Shown piece by piece: positions 1-5,474 of a DNA stretch of 8,263 nucleotides. The notes under the pieces were generated by a model that was given only the letters and a program-made list of their open reading frames with translations, made no database searches and had not been told where the DNA came from. The stretch comes from Thermopetrobacter sp. GTDB lineage: Bacteria; Pseudomonadota; Alphaproteobacteria; Rhizobiales; Aestuariivirgaceae. Position 1 is the first letter of the stretch, and each line of letters begins with the position of its first letter. A program made the position numbers and the translations under genes. The stretch spans positions 1 to 8,263 of the forward strand of contig DRPD01000150.1 in NCBI GenBank assembly GCA_011374735.1, given 5' to 3'.

Positions 1-41
1 CGTGGCAAGGGACTTTGTGCCCATTTTCCTGAAAGCTGGTC

Positions 42-1154
42 TCACAGAAACAGCTTCGGATCGGTGTATTCCAGGTTCAGCGAGCGGGCCACCGCCTCGT
101 GGGTGATCTTGCCGTGGGCGATGTTCAGGCCATTGAGCAGCCCCTCGTCCTCCGCCAGCGCCGCCGGCCAGCCCCTGTCGGCGATGGCCAGCACATAGGG
201 CAAGGTGGCGTTGTTGAGCGCGTAGGTGGAGGTGCGGGCCACCGCGCCGGGCATGTTGGCGACGCAATAGTGCACCACCTCGTCCACCACGTAGGTGGGC
301 GCGTCGTGGGTGGTCGGCATGGAGGTTTCCGCGATGCCGCCCTGATCGATGGCCACATCGACGATGACGCTGCCCGGCTTCATGCGCCGCACCATGTCGC
401 GCGAGATCAGCTTCGGCGCCTTCGCGCCGGGGATCAGCACCGCCCCGATCACCACGTCGGCGGCCAGCACCTCCTCTTCGGTGGCCAGCCGGGTGGCGTA
501 GACGGTGTTCACCGCGTGGCCGAAGATGCGATGCAGCGTCTGCATGCGCGGCGGCGACTTCTCCAGGATGAACACGTCGGCCCCCAGCCCGATGGCCATG
601 GCGGCGGCGTTCTCGCCCACGTTGCCGCCGCCGATGACGCACACCCGGGCCGGCTTGACGCCGGGCACGCCGCCGATCAGCAGCCCGGCCCCGCCCTGCT
701 CCTTCTCCAGCGCGTGGGCGGCGGCCTGAATGGCCATGCGGCCGGCCACCTGCGACATCGGCGAGAGCAGCGGCAGCGAGCCGTCCGGCCCGGTCACCGT
801 CTCATAGGCGATGCACACCGCGCCGCTGTCCACCAGCTCGCGGGTCAGTTCCGCGTCGGCCGCCAGATGCAGATAGGTGAACAGGATCTGCCCCTCGCGC
901 AGCATCCGGCGCTCCACCGCCTGCGGCTCCTTGACCTTGACGATCATCTCCGCGCTGGCGAACACCTCCGCGGCGGAGGCGGCGATCTTCGCCCCGGCCG
1001 CCCGGTAGTCGCCATCCGACGCCCCGATGCCGGCCCCGGCGCCGCTTTCGATCAGCACCTCGTGGCCGTGATGAATGGCCTCGCGCACCGCCGCCGGCGT
1101 CATGCCGACCCGGTGCTCCTGGGTCTTGATCTCCTTCGGCACGCCGATCCGCAT
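42..1154 (-). CDS. ald: Alanine dehydrogenase
   Basis: The gene encodes a 370-residue NAD-dependent alanine dehydrogenase, which interconverts L-alanine with pyruvate and ammonia in the cytoplasm. The length is normal for the family. The N-terminus [10 protein letters not shown] followed by EHRVGMTP is the family signature and carries the substrate-binding Arg and the Lys-rich start. Further in are FTYLHLA (substrate-pocket Lys/His region), the Rossmann motif [33 protein letters not shown], and the catalytic-region DVAIDQGG followed by the family's usual C-terminal region [21 protein letters not shown]. An in-frame ATG 30 bases further upstream exists, but the later ATG is preferred: it matches the family start and has GGGAG eight bases before it, inside the codons of the longer form. 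The gene is the last of a minus-strand pair with the ankyrin gene, but 186 bases separate them, so a shared transcript is uncertain. Family identification is firm; physiological direction (alanine catabolism or synthesis) is not visible. Confidence 0.96.
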   Translation of the reverse strand: MRIGVPKEIKTQEHRVGMTPAAVREAIHHGHEVLIESGAGAGIGASDGDYRAAGAKIAASAAEVFASAEMIVKVKEPQAVERRMLREGQILFTYLHLAADAELTRELVDSGAVCIAYETVTGPDGSLPLLSPMSQVAGRMAIQAAAHALEKEQGGAGLLIGGVPGVKPARVCVIGGGNVGENAAAMAIGLGADVFILEKSPPRMQTLHRIFGHAVNTVYATRLATEEEVLAADVVIGAVLIPGAKAPKLISRDMVRRMKPGSVIVDVAIDQGGIAETSMPTTHDAPTYVVDEVVHYCVANMPGAVARTSTYALNNATLPYVLAIADRGWPAALAEDEGLLNGLNIAHGKITHEAVARSLNLEYTDPKLFL

Positions 1155-1340
1155 TGGCCCATCTCCCGTGCGTGTTGCCTGCATCGGCGCACCAGACCAT
1201 CAACGCGCCGTCCCTTCAAGTCCCCTTTCGCCTATGTCGTGAATCCGGACATGCGCGGGCCGCATGGATGACGCGAACGTCAAGTCCGGTCATCGCACGC
1301 GGCCCCGCTCAAGATCGGCCGGCGGGGGCGTTGCGCCCCG
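1155..1340. other. Intergenic region with imperfect palindrome upstream of ald
   Basis: This 186-base gap is downstream of the ankyrin gene and upstream of ald, both on the minus strand. It holds a nested inverted repeat: GGGCCGC (1257-1263) pairs with GCGGCCC (1299-1305), and inside it GATGAC (1267-1272) pairs with GTCATC (1289-1294). Immediately after the ankyrin stop codon, GGGGCG-TTG-CGCCCC (1325-1339) forms a six-pair hairpin. Neither is followed by a T-run on the minus strand, so a classical intrinsic terminator is not supported. I could not identify a convincing promoter for ald. Confidence 0.5.
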
Positions 1341-2624
1341 TCAGCCGCCCGCCGCCTCCTTCAGTTTCCTGAACGCCTCGGTGCCCTTCAGCCGGGCGTT
1401 TTTCATGGCCACGTCCAGCGGCGATTTCCCGAAGCTGTTCTTCACGCTGGCGTCCGCCCCGGCCTTCAACAAGAGCAGCAGAATGGCCGGATTGCGGTTC
1501 GATGCCGCCCGGTGCAGGGGCGTGTCGCCGCTGCGGCTGCGGGCGTTCACCTCCGCGCCGGCCTTCAGCAGGATGGCGACGGCCTCGGGTTGCCGCGCCG
1601 TCCACGCCGCCTTGTGCAAGGCGGTGGCGCCGCGCCTGTCCTTGGCGTTCACCTTCGCCCCGGCCTTCAGCACCGTGGCGATACCCTCCGGCTTGCCGCC
1701 CGATGCCGCCCGGTGCAGGGCGGTTTCGCCGTTCTGGTTGCGATCCTCCACCTTGGCCCCGGCCTGCAGCAAGGTGGTGATCATGTCCGGCCGCCCGGCC
1801 CACGCCGCATTGTGCAACGCCGTCGCGCCGAACCGGTCGCGGGCGTCCACCTTGGCGCCGGCTTTCAACAACGTGGTGATGGCTTCCGGCCGCCGGCTGT
1901 AGGCCGCCCGGTGCAGCGGCGTGCGGCCGTTCCTGTTGCGGCTGGCGACATCGGCCCCGGCCTTCAGCAGCACCATGATGGCCTGCGGATAGCCGTTCTG
2001 CGCCGCCTTGTGCAGCGGCGTGTCGCCATACTTGTCGCGCGCCTTCAGGTCGGCCCCGGCCTTCAGCAGCGCGGCGATGGCGCGCGGATGGCCGGCCACC
2101 GCCGCGTTGTGCAAGGCGGTGTTGCCCCGCTTGTCGCGCTCGTCCACCTTCGCGCCGCCGGCCAGCAGCGCCGCCATGGCCCGCAGGTGGCCGCCCGACG
2201 CCGCCTTGTGCAACGGCGTCGCCCCATACTTGTCGCGCGCCGCCACCTTGGCGCCTCCCTTCAACAAGGTGGCGATGGTGGTTTCATGGCCGCCGCCGGC
2301 CGCCCGGTGCAACGGCGCGTTGCCATACTTGTCAACGCCCCCCACATCGGCCCCGGCTTTCAGCAACAGGGCGACGACATCATCCTGCCCGCGTCCCGCC
2401 GCCATGTGCAACGGCGTCGCCCCATATTTGTCGCGCGCCTTCACCTCGGCGCCGGCGTCGAGCAGCATCTTCACCGCCTCCGCGTAGCCCATGGAGGCCG
2501 CCCGGTGCAGCGGCGTCACCCCATACTTGTCGCGCGCATCCACCTTGGCCCCGGCCTTCAGCAGCAGCCCGACGGCCCGCCCATCGCCTCTCGTCGCCGC
2601 CTCGTGCAGCGGCGTGCGCCCGTA
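1341..2624 (-). repeat. 99-bp coding tandem repeats (ankyrin units)
   Basis: The ankyrin units are tandem degenerate 99-base repeats at the DNA level; one unit is 102 bases and the terminal one is partial. Short phrases recur in register on the plus strand, such as GCGCGCCTTCA or GCGTCCACCTTGGC followed by GCCCCGGCCTTCAGCA. The recurrence of DKYG before each unit and LLKAGA inside it shows strong uniformity, suggesting expansion by internal duplication. Confidence 0.85.
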
Positions 2625-2786
2625 TTTGCCGACCACGTTGGGGCCGCTCCTGGCCAGCGCCGCGGCAACGTCCTGGTCCGATGCCGACGCCCACCAGCCA
2701 TGCTTGCACAAAACGCCGCAGGCGTCGGCCAGGGCCACGTTCGTCAACGCAAAGACGGCCAGGCCGCCGATCAATAGCTGTCGCAT
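1341..2786 (-). CDS. Exported ankyrin-repeat protein, 13 repeats
   Basis: The product has 481 residues. Residues 1-20 look like a Sec signal peptide (basic MRQ, hydrophobic core, ALA then Asp), so the protein is probably periplasmic or secreted. After a short cysteine-containing segment (C23, C27) and a partial helix pair, 13 ankyrin units start at residues 56, 89, 122, 155, 188, 221, 254, 287, 320, 353, 386, 420 and 453. The spacing is 33 residues throughout, except unit 11, which has 34. Each unit has the G-x-T-P/A-L-H-x-A-A turn and helix and the LLKAGA second helix; the last is a degenerate cap (SPLDVAM). No enzymatic domain is attached. The chosen ATG has AAGGA seven bases upstream; a longer in-frame form would add 49 residues and bury the signal peptide. 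Ankyrin arrays bind proteins; the partner cannot be inferred. It is divergent from the homocysteine methyltransferase gene, with no obvious functional tie. Confidence 0.93.
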   Translation of the reverse strand: MRQLLIGGLAVFALTNVALADACGVLCKHGWWASASDQDVAAALARSGPNVVGKYGRTPLHEAATRGDGRAVGLLLKAGAKVDARDKYGVTPLHRAASMGYAEAVKMLLDAGAEVKARDKYGATPLHMAAGRGQDDVVALLLKAGADVGGVDKYGNAPLHRAAGGGHETTIATLLKGGAKVAARDKYGATPLHKAASGGHLRAMAALLAGGAKVDERDKRGNTALHNAAVAGHPRAIAALLKAGADLKARDKYGDTPLHKAAQNGYPQAIMVLLKAGADVASRNRNGRTPLHRAAYSRRPEAITTLLKAGAKVDARDRFGATALHNAAWAGRPDMITTLLQAGAKVEDRNQNGETALHRAASGGKPEGIATVLKAGAKVNAKDRRGATALHKAAWTARQPEAVAILLKAGAEVNARSRSGDTPLHRAASNRNPAILLLLLKAGADASVKNSFGKSPLDVAMKNARLKGTEAFRKLKEAAGG

Positions 2787-2959
2787 GTAGTTTTCCTTCC
2801 AATGACGTTGTCCTCCCCCCTCCCTCCGTCGATCATGCAGGAGGTTATTGGCATTTACAAGAAGCTTCTGCCGCCGCCGTTCACGCTTCACCCAATGGAG
2901 CGGATGTGAGATAAGGCCCCCAGGCAGACTCAATCGTCAATAATGAAAAGGAGCGCACC
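2787..2959. promoter_or_regulatory. Divergent intergenic region with candidate promoters
   Basis: This 173-base region must drive both the ankyrin gene (minus) and the homocysteine methyltransferase gene (plus). By eye, a plus-strand candidate is TTCACC (2887-2892), 17 bases, GATAAG (2910-2915). A minus-strand candidate, read on that strand, is TTGTAA (2855-2860), 17 bases, CATGAT (2832-2837). Each box matches the sigma-70 consensus at only about four of six positions, so these are weak proposals. AAGGAG (2948-2953), six bases before ATG 2960, is a strong ribosome binding site. I found no recognisable SAM-II, SAH or cobalamin riboswitch core here. Confidence 0.3.
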
Positions 2960-4006
2960 ATGGCGCGCGCCGCATTTCGCGACCTGCTCGAACGGAAGGG
3001 GTGGCTTTTGGCCGACGGGGCGACCGGCACCAACCTGTTCATGAAGGGGCTGGAATCCGGCTATCCGCCGGAGCTGTGGAACGACGAGAAGCCGGACGTG
3101 ATCCGGTGGCTGCATCAGGGCTTCATCGACGCCGGCTGCGACCTGATCCTCACCAACTCCTTCGGCGGCAACCGCCACCGCCTGAAGCTGCACAAGGCCC
3201 ATGACCGGGTGGCGGAGCTGAACGAAAAGGCGGCCCGCATCGCCGGCGAACTGGCCCGGAAGGCGGAGCGGCCGGTGATCGTCGCCGGATCCGTCGGCCC
3301 GACGGGCGAGATCTTCGACACCGCCGGCGGCACCCTGCCCTACGAGGACGGCGTGGCGGCCTTCGCCGAACAGATCGCGGCGCTGGCCGAAGGCGGCATC
3401 GATGTGGTGTGGATCGAAACCATGTCGGCGAAGGAGGAGGTGGCCGCGGCGGTGGAGGCGGCGCGTCAGGTGGCGCCCGATCTGCCGGTGGTGGCGACCA
3501 TGAGCTTCGACACCAACGGCCGCACCATGATGGGCGTGACGCCGGCCGATTACGCGCGTTTCGCCGGCGAATTGAAGCTGGACGCCTGCGGCTCAAACTG
3601 CGGCACCGGCGCGCCCGATCTGCTGGTGGCGGTGCTGGACATGACCGGGGCGGCCGCCGACGCGCTGGTGGTGGCCAAGGCCAACGCCGGGGTGCCGGAA
3701 TTCGTCGATGGCGAGATCGTCTATTCCGGCACCGTGGAGCTGGCCGGCAAATACGCCCGCCTGGCGGCCGACGCCGGGGCGCGCATCATCGGCGGCTGCT
3801 GCGGCAACGGCTTCGCGCACATGCGGGCCATGGCGGCGGCGCTGGAGGGATATGAGCCTCAGGAACGTCCGACGGTGGAGCGGGTGGTTGAAGTGCTGGG
3901 GCCCCTGACCCAGAATCAGGGCCGCAAATGCGCCGTGCACGGCCACGACCATGGCGGCGACGATGGCAATGGCGGCGGCCGCCGCCGCCGCAGACGCAGG
4001 AGGTGA
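2960..4006 (+). CDS. Single-domain homocysteine S-methyltransferase (BHMT/MetH Hcy-domain family) with Arg-rich tail
   Basis: The product has 348 residues. Residues 1 to about 300 form the zinc-dependent Hcy-binding TIM barrel that moves a methyl group onto homocysteine to give methionine. Visible signatures are DGATGTNL (19-26), TNSFGGNRHRL (65-75), GSVGPTGE (110-117), WIETMS (151-156), GSNCG with C214, and GGCCG with C280 and C281. The three cysteines match the family's zinc ligands. The tail from about residue 320 is not part of the barrel: HGHDHGG, then Gly/Asp, then eight arginines (341-348). Rhizobial relatives are often annotated as betaine-homocysteine methyltransferase. The metF and pterin-domain methyltransferase genes nearby make the homocysteine module of a split MetH an attractive alternative. 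The sequence alone does not fix the methyl donor. Start: AAGGAG six bases before ATG. The next gene starts three bases after the stop. Confidence 0.9.
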   Translation: MARAAFRDLLERKGWLLADGATGTNLFMKGLESGYPPELWNDEKPDVIRWLHQGFIDAGCDLILTNSFGGNRHRLKLHKAHDRVAELNEKAARIAGELARKAERPVIVAGSVGPTGEIFDTAGGTLPYEDGVAAFAEQIAALAEGGIDVVWIETMSAKEEVAAAVEAARQVAPDLPVVATMSFDTNGRTMMGVTPADYARFAGELKLDACGSNCGTGAPDLLVAVLDMTGAAADALVVAKANAGVPEFVDGEIVYSGTVELAGKYARLAADAGARIIGGCCGNGFAHMRAMAAALEGYEPQERPTVERVVEVLGPLTQNQGRKCAVHGHDHGGDDGNGGGRRRRRRRR

Positions 4007-4009
4007 GCG
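3998..4009 (+). promoter_or_regulatory. Ribosome binding site inside the 3' end of the Hcy methyltransferase gene
   Basis: AGGAGGTGA at 3998-4006 is an essentially ideal Shine-Dalgarno sequence. It is formed by the last two arginine codons (AGG AGG) plus the stop TGA, with the ATG of the next gene at 4010. This supports translational coupling of the two genes and explains the use of AGG codons at the end of an arginine run otherwise written mostly in CGC. Confidence 0.8.
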
Positions 4010-4351
4010 ATGAAATCGACCCTGATCGAGATGATGACGGCGATGATGCCCTACATGCGGCCGCTGGTGTGGGTGGTGGCGGCGGCCTTCGTGCTGGCGT
4101 TGATCGGCGCCTTCGCCTTTCCGAAGAACCCCCTGGCGCGCCTCGCCCGCGCCGTGGTGCTGGCCGGGGCGGTGTTTTTCTTAAGTGCCCAGGCGATGGG
4201 GGCGTGGCTGGGCGCGAAGCCATCCATCAACTTCGGCGACGCTGCGAAATTCGAGTTCATTCTGGTGCCGTTCTGGCAAGTGGGGCTGGCGGCGCTGATC
4301 GGCTGGGCGCTGTTGCGCGGGCTGGCCGGGCGGAAGGCCGCCCGGGCATGA
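4010..4351 (+). CDS. Small three-helix membrane protein of unknown function
   Basis: I do not recognise a named family for this 113-residue product. It has three hydrophobic stretches that should cross the membrane: about residues 17-37 (RPLVWVVAAAFVLALIGAFAF), 47-66 (RAVVLAGAVFFLSAQAMGAW) and 83-105 (FILVPFWQVGLAALIGWALL region). A short basic loop (KNPLARLAR) separates helices one and two, which by the positive-inside rule is probably cytoplasmic, and the C-terminus is basic (RKAARA). The loop between helices two and three contains KPSINFGDAAKFEF. Translation should be coupled to the upstream homocysteine methyltransferase through the Shine-Dalgarno overlapping that gene's stop. Whether it has any role in methionine metabolism is unknown; the arrangement shows co-expression, not function. 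Confidence 0.8.
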   Translation: MKSTLIEMMTAMMPYMRPLVWVVAAAFVLALIGAFAFPKNPLARLARAVVLAGAVFFLSAQAMGAWLGAKPSINFGDAAKFEFILVPFWQVGLAALIGWALLRGLAGRKAARA

Positions 4352-4376
4352 AAAAGGCGGGCCACAGCGGCCCGCC
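4351..4376 (-). terminator. Rho-independent terminator between convergent genes
   Basis: An eight-pair perfect stem GGCGGGCC (4356-4363) / GGCCCGCC (4369-4376) with loop ACAGC sits between the stop codons of the convergent genes. On the minus strand the stem is followed directly by five T residues (4355-4351), which makes a good intrinsic terminator for the DUF2147-like gene at 4401-4769. On the plus strand it is followed by CTTCCCG, so it would terminate the membrane-protein transcript less efficiently, if at all. Its first A overlaps the plus-strand stop codon. Confidence 0.8.
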
Positions 4377-4400
4377 CTTCCCGTCGTTTGGCCAACGCGG

Positions 4401-4769
4401 TTATTTCACGCGCGTGAACACGCCGGAGGCACAGGCCCCGTCGTCAGTGCAGCCATCGAGCTTCCAGGAATTCTCGTCCGGCATGGTCATCTTGGTGTTG
4501 TAGACCTTCTTGTTGGCCGGGTGCCGGATCTTGCCCACATAGGCCCCGTCCTTCATCCCGATCTTCGACATGACCATCTCCATGCCGACGTTCTGCGGGC
4601 CTTCCGTGACCTTGCAGGAAATGCCGAAGTCGCCGCCCTTGGCGCATTCGACCACGAAGCCCTGCCACTTCCACTTGCCGAACATCTTGTCCATGCCTTC
4701 GGCCATCGCCGGCGCGGTGGTGATGGTGGCCAGCGCCATGCCGGCGGCGATCAGAAATGCCTTGCGCAT
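4401..4769 (-). CDS. Small secreted four-cysteine protein, DUF2147-like (copy 1)
   Basis: The product has 122 residues. Residues 1-23 are a signal peptide (MRK, hydrophobic core, AMA before EG), so it is exported. The mature part is about 99 residues with four cysteines (42, 52, 107, 113), which could form two disulfides. The second half, KIRHPANKKVYNTKMTM then WKLDGC and a terminal FTRVK, resembles the C-terminal half of DUF2147 proteins (a pattern like NPANGKTY, then L.GC, then a W/F-TRV ending). No function is established for that family. The start has GGAGGAGG four bases upstream. By eye, 73 of 122 residues are identical without gaps to the product of the gene directly upstream on the same strand, so this is a tandem duplicate. 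A hairpin plus T-run terminator follows the stop. Confidence 0.85.
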   Translation of the reverse strand: MRKAFLIAAGMALATITTAPAMAEGMDKMFGKWKWQGFVVECAKGGDFGISCKVTEGPQNVGMEMVMSKIGMKDGAYVGKIRHPANKKVYNTKMTMPDENSWKLDGCTDDGACASGVFTRVK

Positions 4770-4808
4770 GTTTCCTCCTCCTTTGATGTGATTTCACCCT
4801 CCATGGAC

Positions 4809-4827
4809 GGCCGGGCCAGGCCCGGCC
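4809..4827. repeat. REP-like GC palindrome
   Basis: Two nine-base arms, GGCCGGGCC and GGCCCGGCC, are separated by one A. As RNA or single-stranded DNA it would fold with a seven-pair stem and five-base loop. I infer a dispersed repeat from its resemblance to the GGCCGGGC...GCCCGGCC intergenic palindromes of alphaproteobacteria. Only one clear copy of this kind is present in the window. Confidence 0.4.
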
Positions 4828-4910
4828 ACGTGTTCATGAAAAAATGAACACATTGCGATATGATGATGAAATTGAGGCCATATTCGGGCAAGGGTATATT
4901 CCGGCTCGCG

Positions 4911-4943
4911 GAAAGAGAGCGGGGCGCCCACAAGGACGCCCCG
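4911..4943 (-). terminator. Candidate terminator of DUF2147-like copy 2
   Basis: CGGGGCG (4920-4926) pairs with CGCCCCG (4937-4943), and two further inner pairs (CC/GG) are possible. On the minus strand the stem is followed by CTCTCTTTCC (4919 downwards), a pyrimidine-rich but not pure T tract. It lies 35 bases past the stop of the gene ending at 4979, so a modest intrinsic terminator is plausible. Confidence 0.45.
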
Positions 4944-4978
4944 TTGCCGGAAAGCCGTTGTCGATGACGCGCCCGCCG

Positions 4979-5347
4979 TCACTTCACGCGGGTGAAGGTG
5001 CCGGAGGCGCAGGCCCCGTCGGTGGTGCAGCCGTCGAGTTCCCAGGCGTCGTCGCGCGGCATGGTCAGGCGGGTGGTATAGACCTTGCCGTTGGCCGGGT
5101 GGCGCACCTTGGCGACGTATTCCCTGCCTTTCTCGACGATTTCCGACAACAGCATTTCCATGCCGACGTTCTTCGGCCCTCTGGTCACCTTGCACGACAG
5201 GCCGAATTCACCGCCCTTCGCACAACTGACCACGAATTCCTTCCATTGCCAGGTGCCGACCATCTTCTCGATGTCCAGCGCCCGGGCCGGCATGGCCATG
5301 ACGGCGCTCATGGCCACGGCGGCGGCCATCGTCACGATCTTGCGCAT
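4979..5347 (-). CDS. Small secreted four-cysteine protein, DUF2147-like (copy 2)
   Basis: The product has 122 residues, exactly the length of its neighbour. It has a signal peptide (residues 1 to about 23, ending MPARA-LD) and the same four cysteines (42, 52, 107, 113). Conserved blocks shared with copy 1 are FVVxCAKGGxFG, SCKVTxGPxNVGMEM, VRHPANxKVY, LDGCTxDGACASGxFTRVK. The signal peptides have diverged much more than the mature parts, as expected after an older duplication under purifying selection. The start chosen has GAGGG five bases before the ATG; a longer in-frame ATG 45 bases upstream would precede the signal peptide and is unlikely. The C-terminal half is DUF2147-like; function unknown. 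No partner gene suggests a role. Confidence 0.85.
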   Translation of the reverse strand: MRKIVTMAAAVAMSAVMAMPARALDIEKMVGTWQWKEFVVSCAKGGEFGLSCKVTRGPKNVGMEMLLSEIVEKGREYVAKVRHPANGKVYTTRLTMPRDDAWELDGCTTDGACASGTFTRVK

Positions 5348-5474
5348 GATGTCCCTCTTCTCATCGATTGCATTGGTTGCGGTTCCCGCCACATATCAAA
5401 CATGTGGCGGCCGTTCCCCTTGCCTTTATATTAGGACATCAGAATGCGATGATAAAGAGCCGCGTGGGCCGTCA
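5348..5474 (-). promoter_or_regulatory. Upstream region of DUF2147-like copy 2 with nine-pair dyad
   Basis: CCGCCACAT (5386-5394) and ATGTGGCGG (5402-5410) form a perfect inverted repeat with loop ATCAAAC, about 40 bases before the start codon on the minus strand. Just upstream of it on that strand is an AT-rich stretch reading TCCTAATATAAAGG, which could supply a -10 element; a matching -35 is weak. The dyad could be an operator or a 5' leader hairpin. No terminator for the MlaC-like gene is evident here. Confidence 0.35.

Larger units (their letters stand above)
4770..4978. promoter_or_regulatory. Intergenic region between the paralogues with two dyads
   Basis: This 209-base region carries the signals that must express copy 1 (minus). 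It contains a GC palindrome, GGCCGGGCC-A-GGCCCGGCC (4809-4827), and next to it an AT-rich dyad, GTGTTCAT (4830-4837) / ATGAACAC (4844-4851) with loop GAAAAA. The GC palindrome and its flanks (CATGGACGGCCGGG...CCCGGCCACG) resemble the dispersed palindromic repeats common in alphaproteobacterial intergenic DNA. The AT dyad could be an operator. The stretch 4852-4910 is notably AT-richer than its surroundings and is the likeliest place for a promoter, but I cannot pick a convincing -35/-10 pair. Confidence 0.45.

Noticed and set aside
1..41. Left edge of the window after the ald stop codon
   Set aside because: Forty-one bases with no recognisable gene, terminator or repeat.
99..1271. 390-residue plus-strand open frame opposite ald
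   Set aside because: It is the GC-rich antisense shadow of ald: low-complexity His/Arg/Gly-rich translation, no ribosome binding site, no family features, while the minus strand encodes a clear alanine dehydrogenase.
1341..2624. Tandem repeats as a possible CRISPR array or minisatellite
   Set aside because: The 99-base units keep an open frame and an ankyrin consensus over their whole length; there are no constant repeats with unique spacers.
1512..2777. 421-residue plus-strand open frame across the ankyrin gene
   Set aside because: It is an antisense shadow produced by the 99-base periodicity of the ankyrin repeats; its apparent repeats (GPGLQQ and similar) mirror the real ones.
2787..2959. 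SAM-II or SAH riboswitch before the homocysteine methyltransferase
   Set aside because: I looked for the short conserved pseudoknot elements and saw no convincing match by eye.
3980..4006. Poly-Arg end as a frameshift or sequencing artefact
   Set aside because: The run ends in a stop codon that overlaps an ideal ribosome binding site for the next gene, and a similar tail occurs independently on the gene at 7310-8224, so the reading frame is probably right.
4351..4376. Strong bidirectional terminator
   Set aside because: Only the minus-strand direction has a T-run; on the plus strand the stem is followed by CTTCCCG, so I call it a terminator for the minus strand only.
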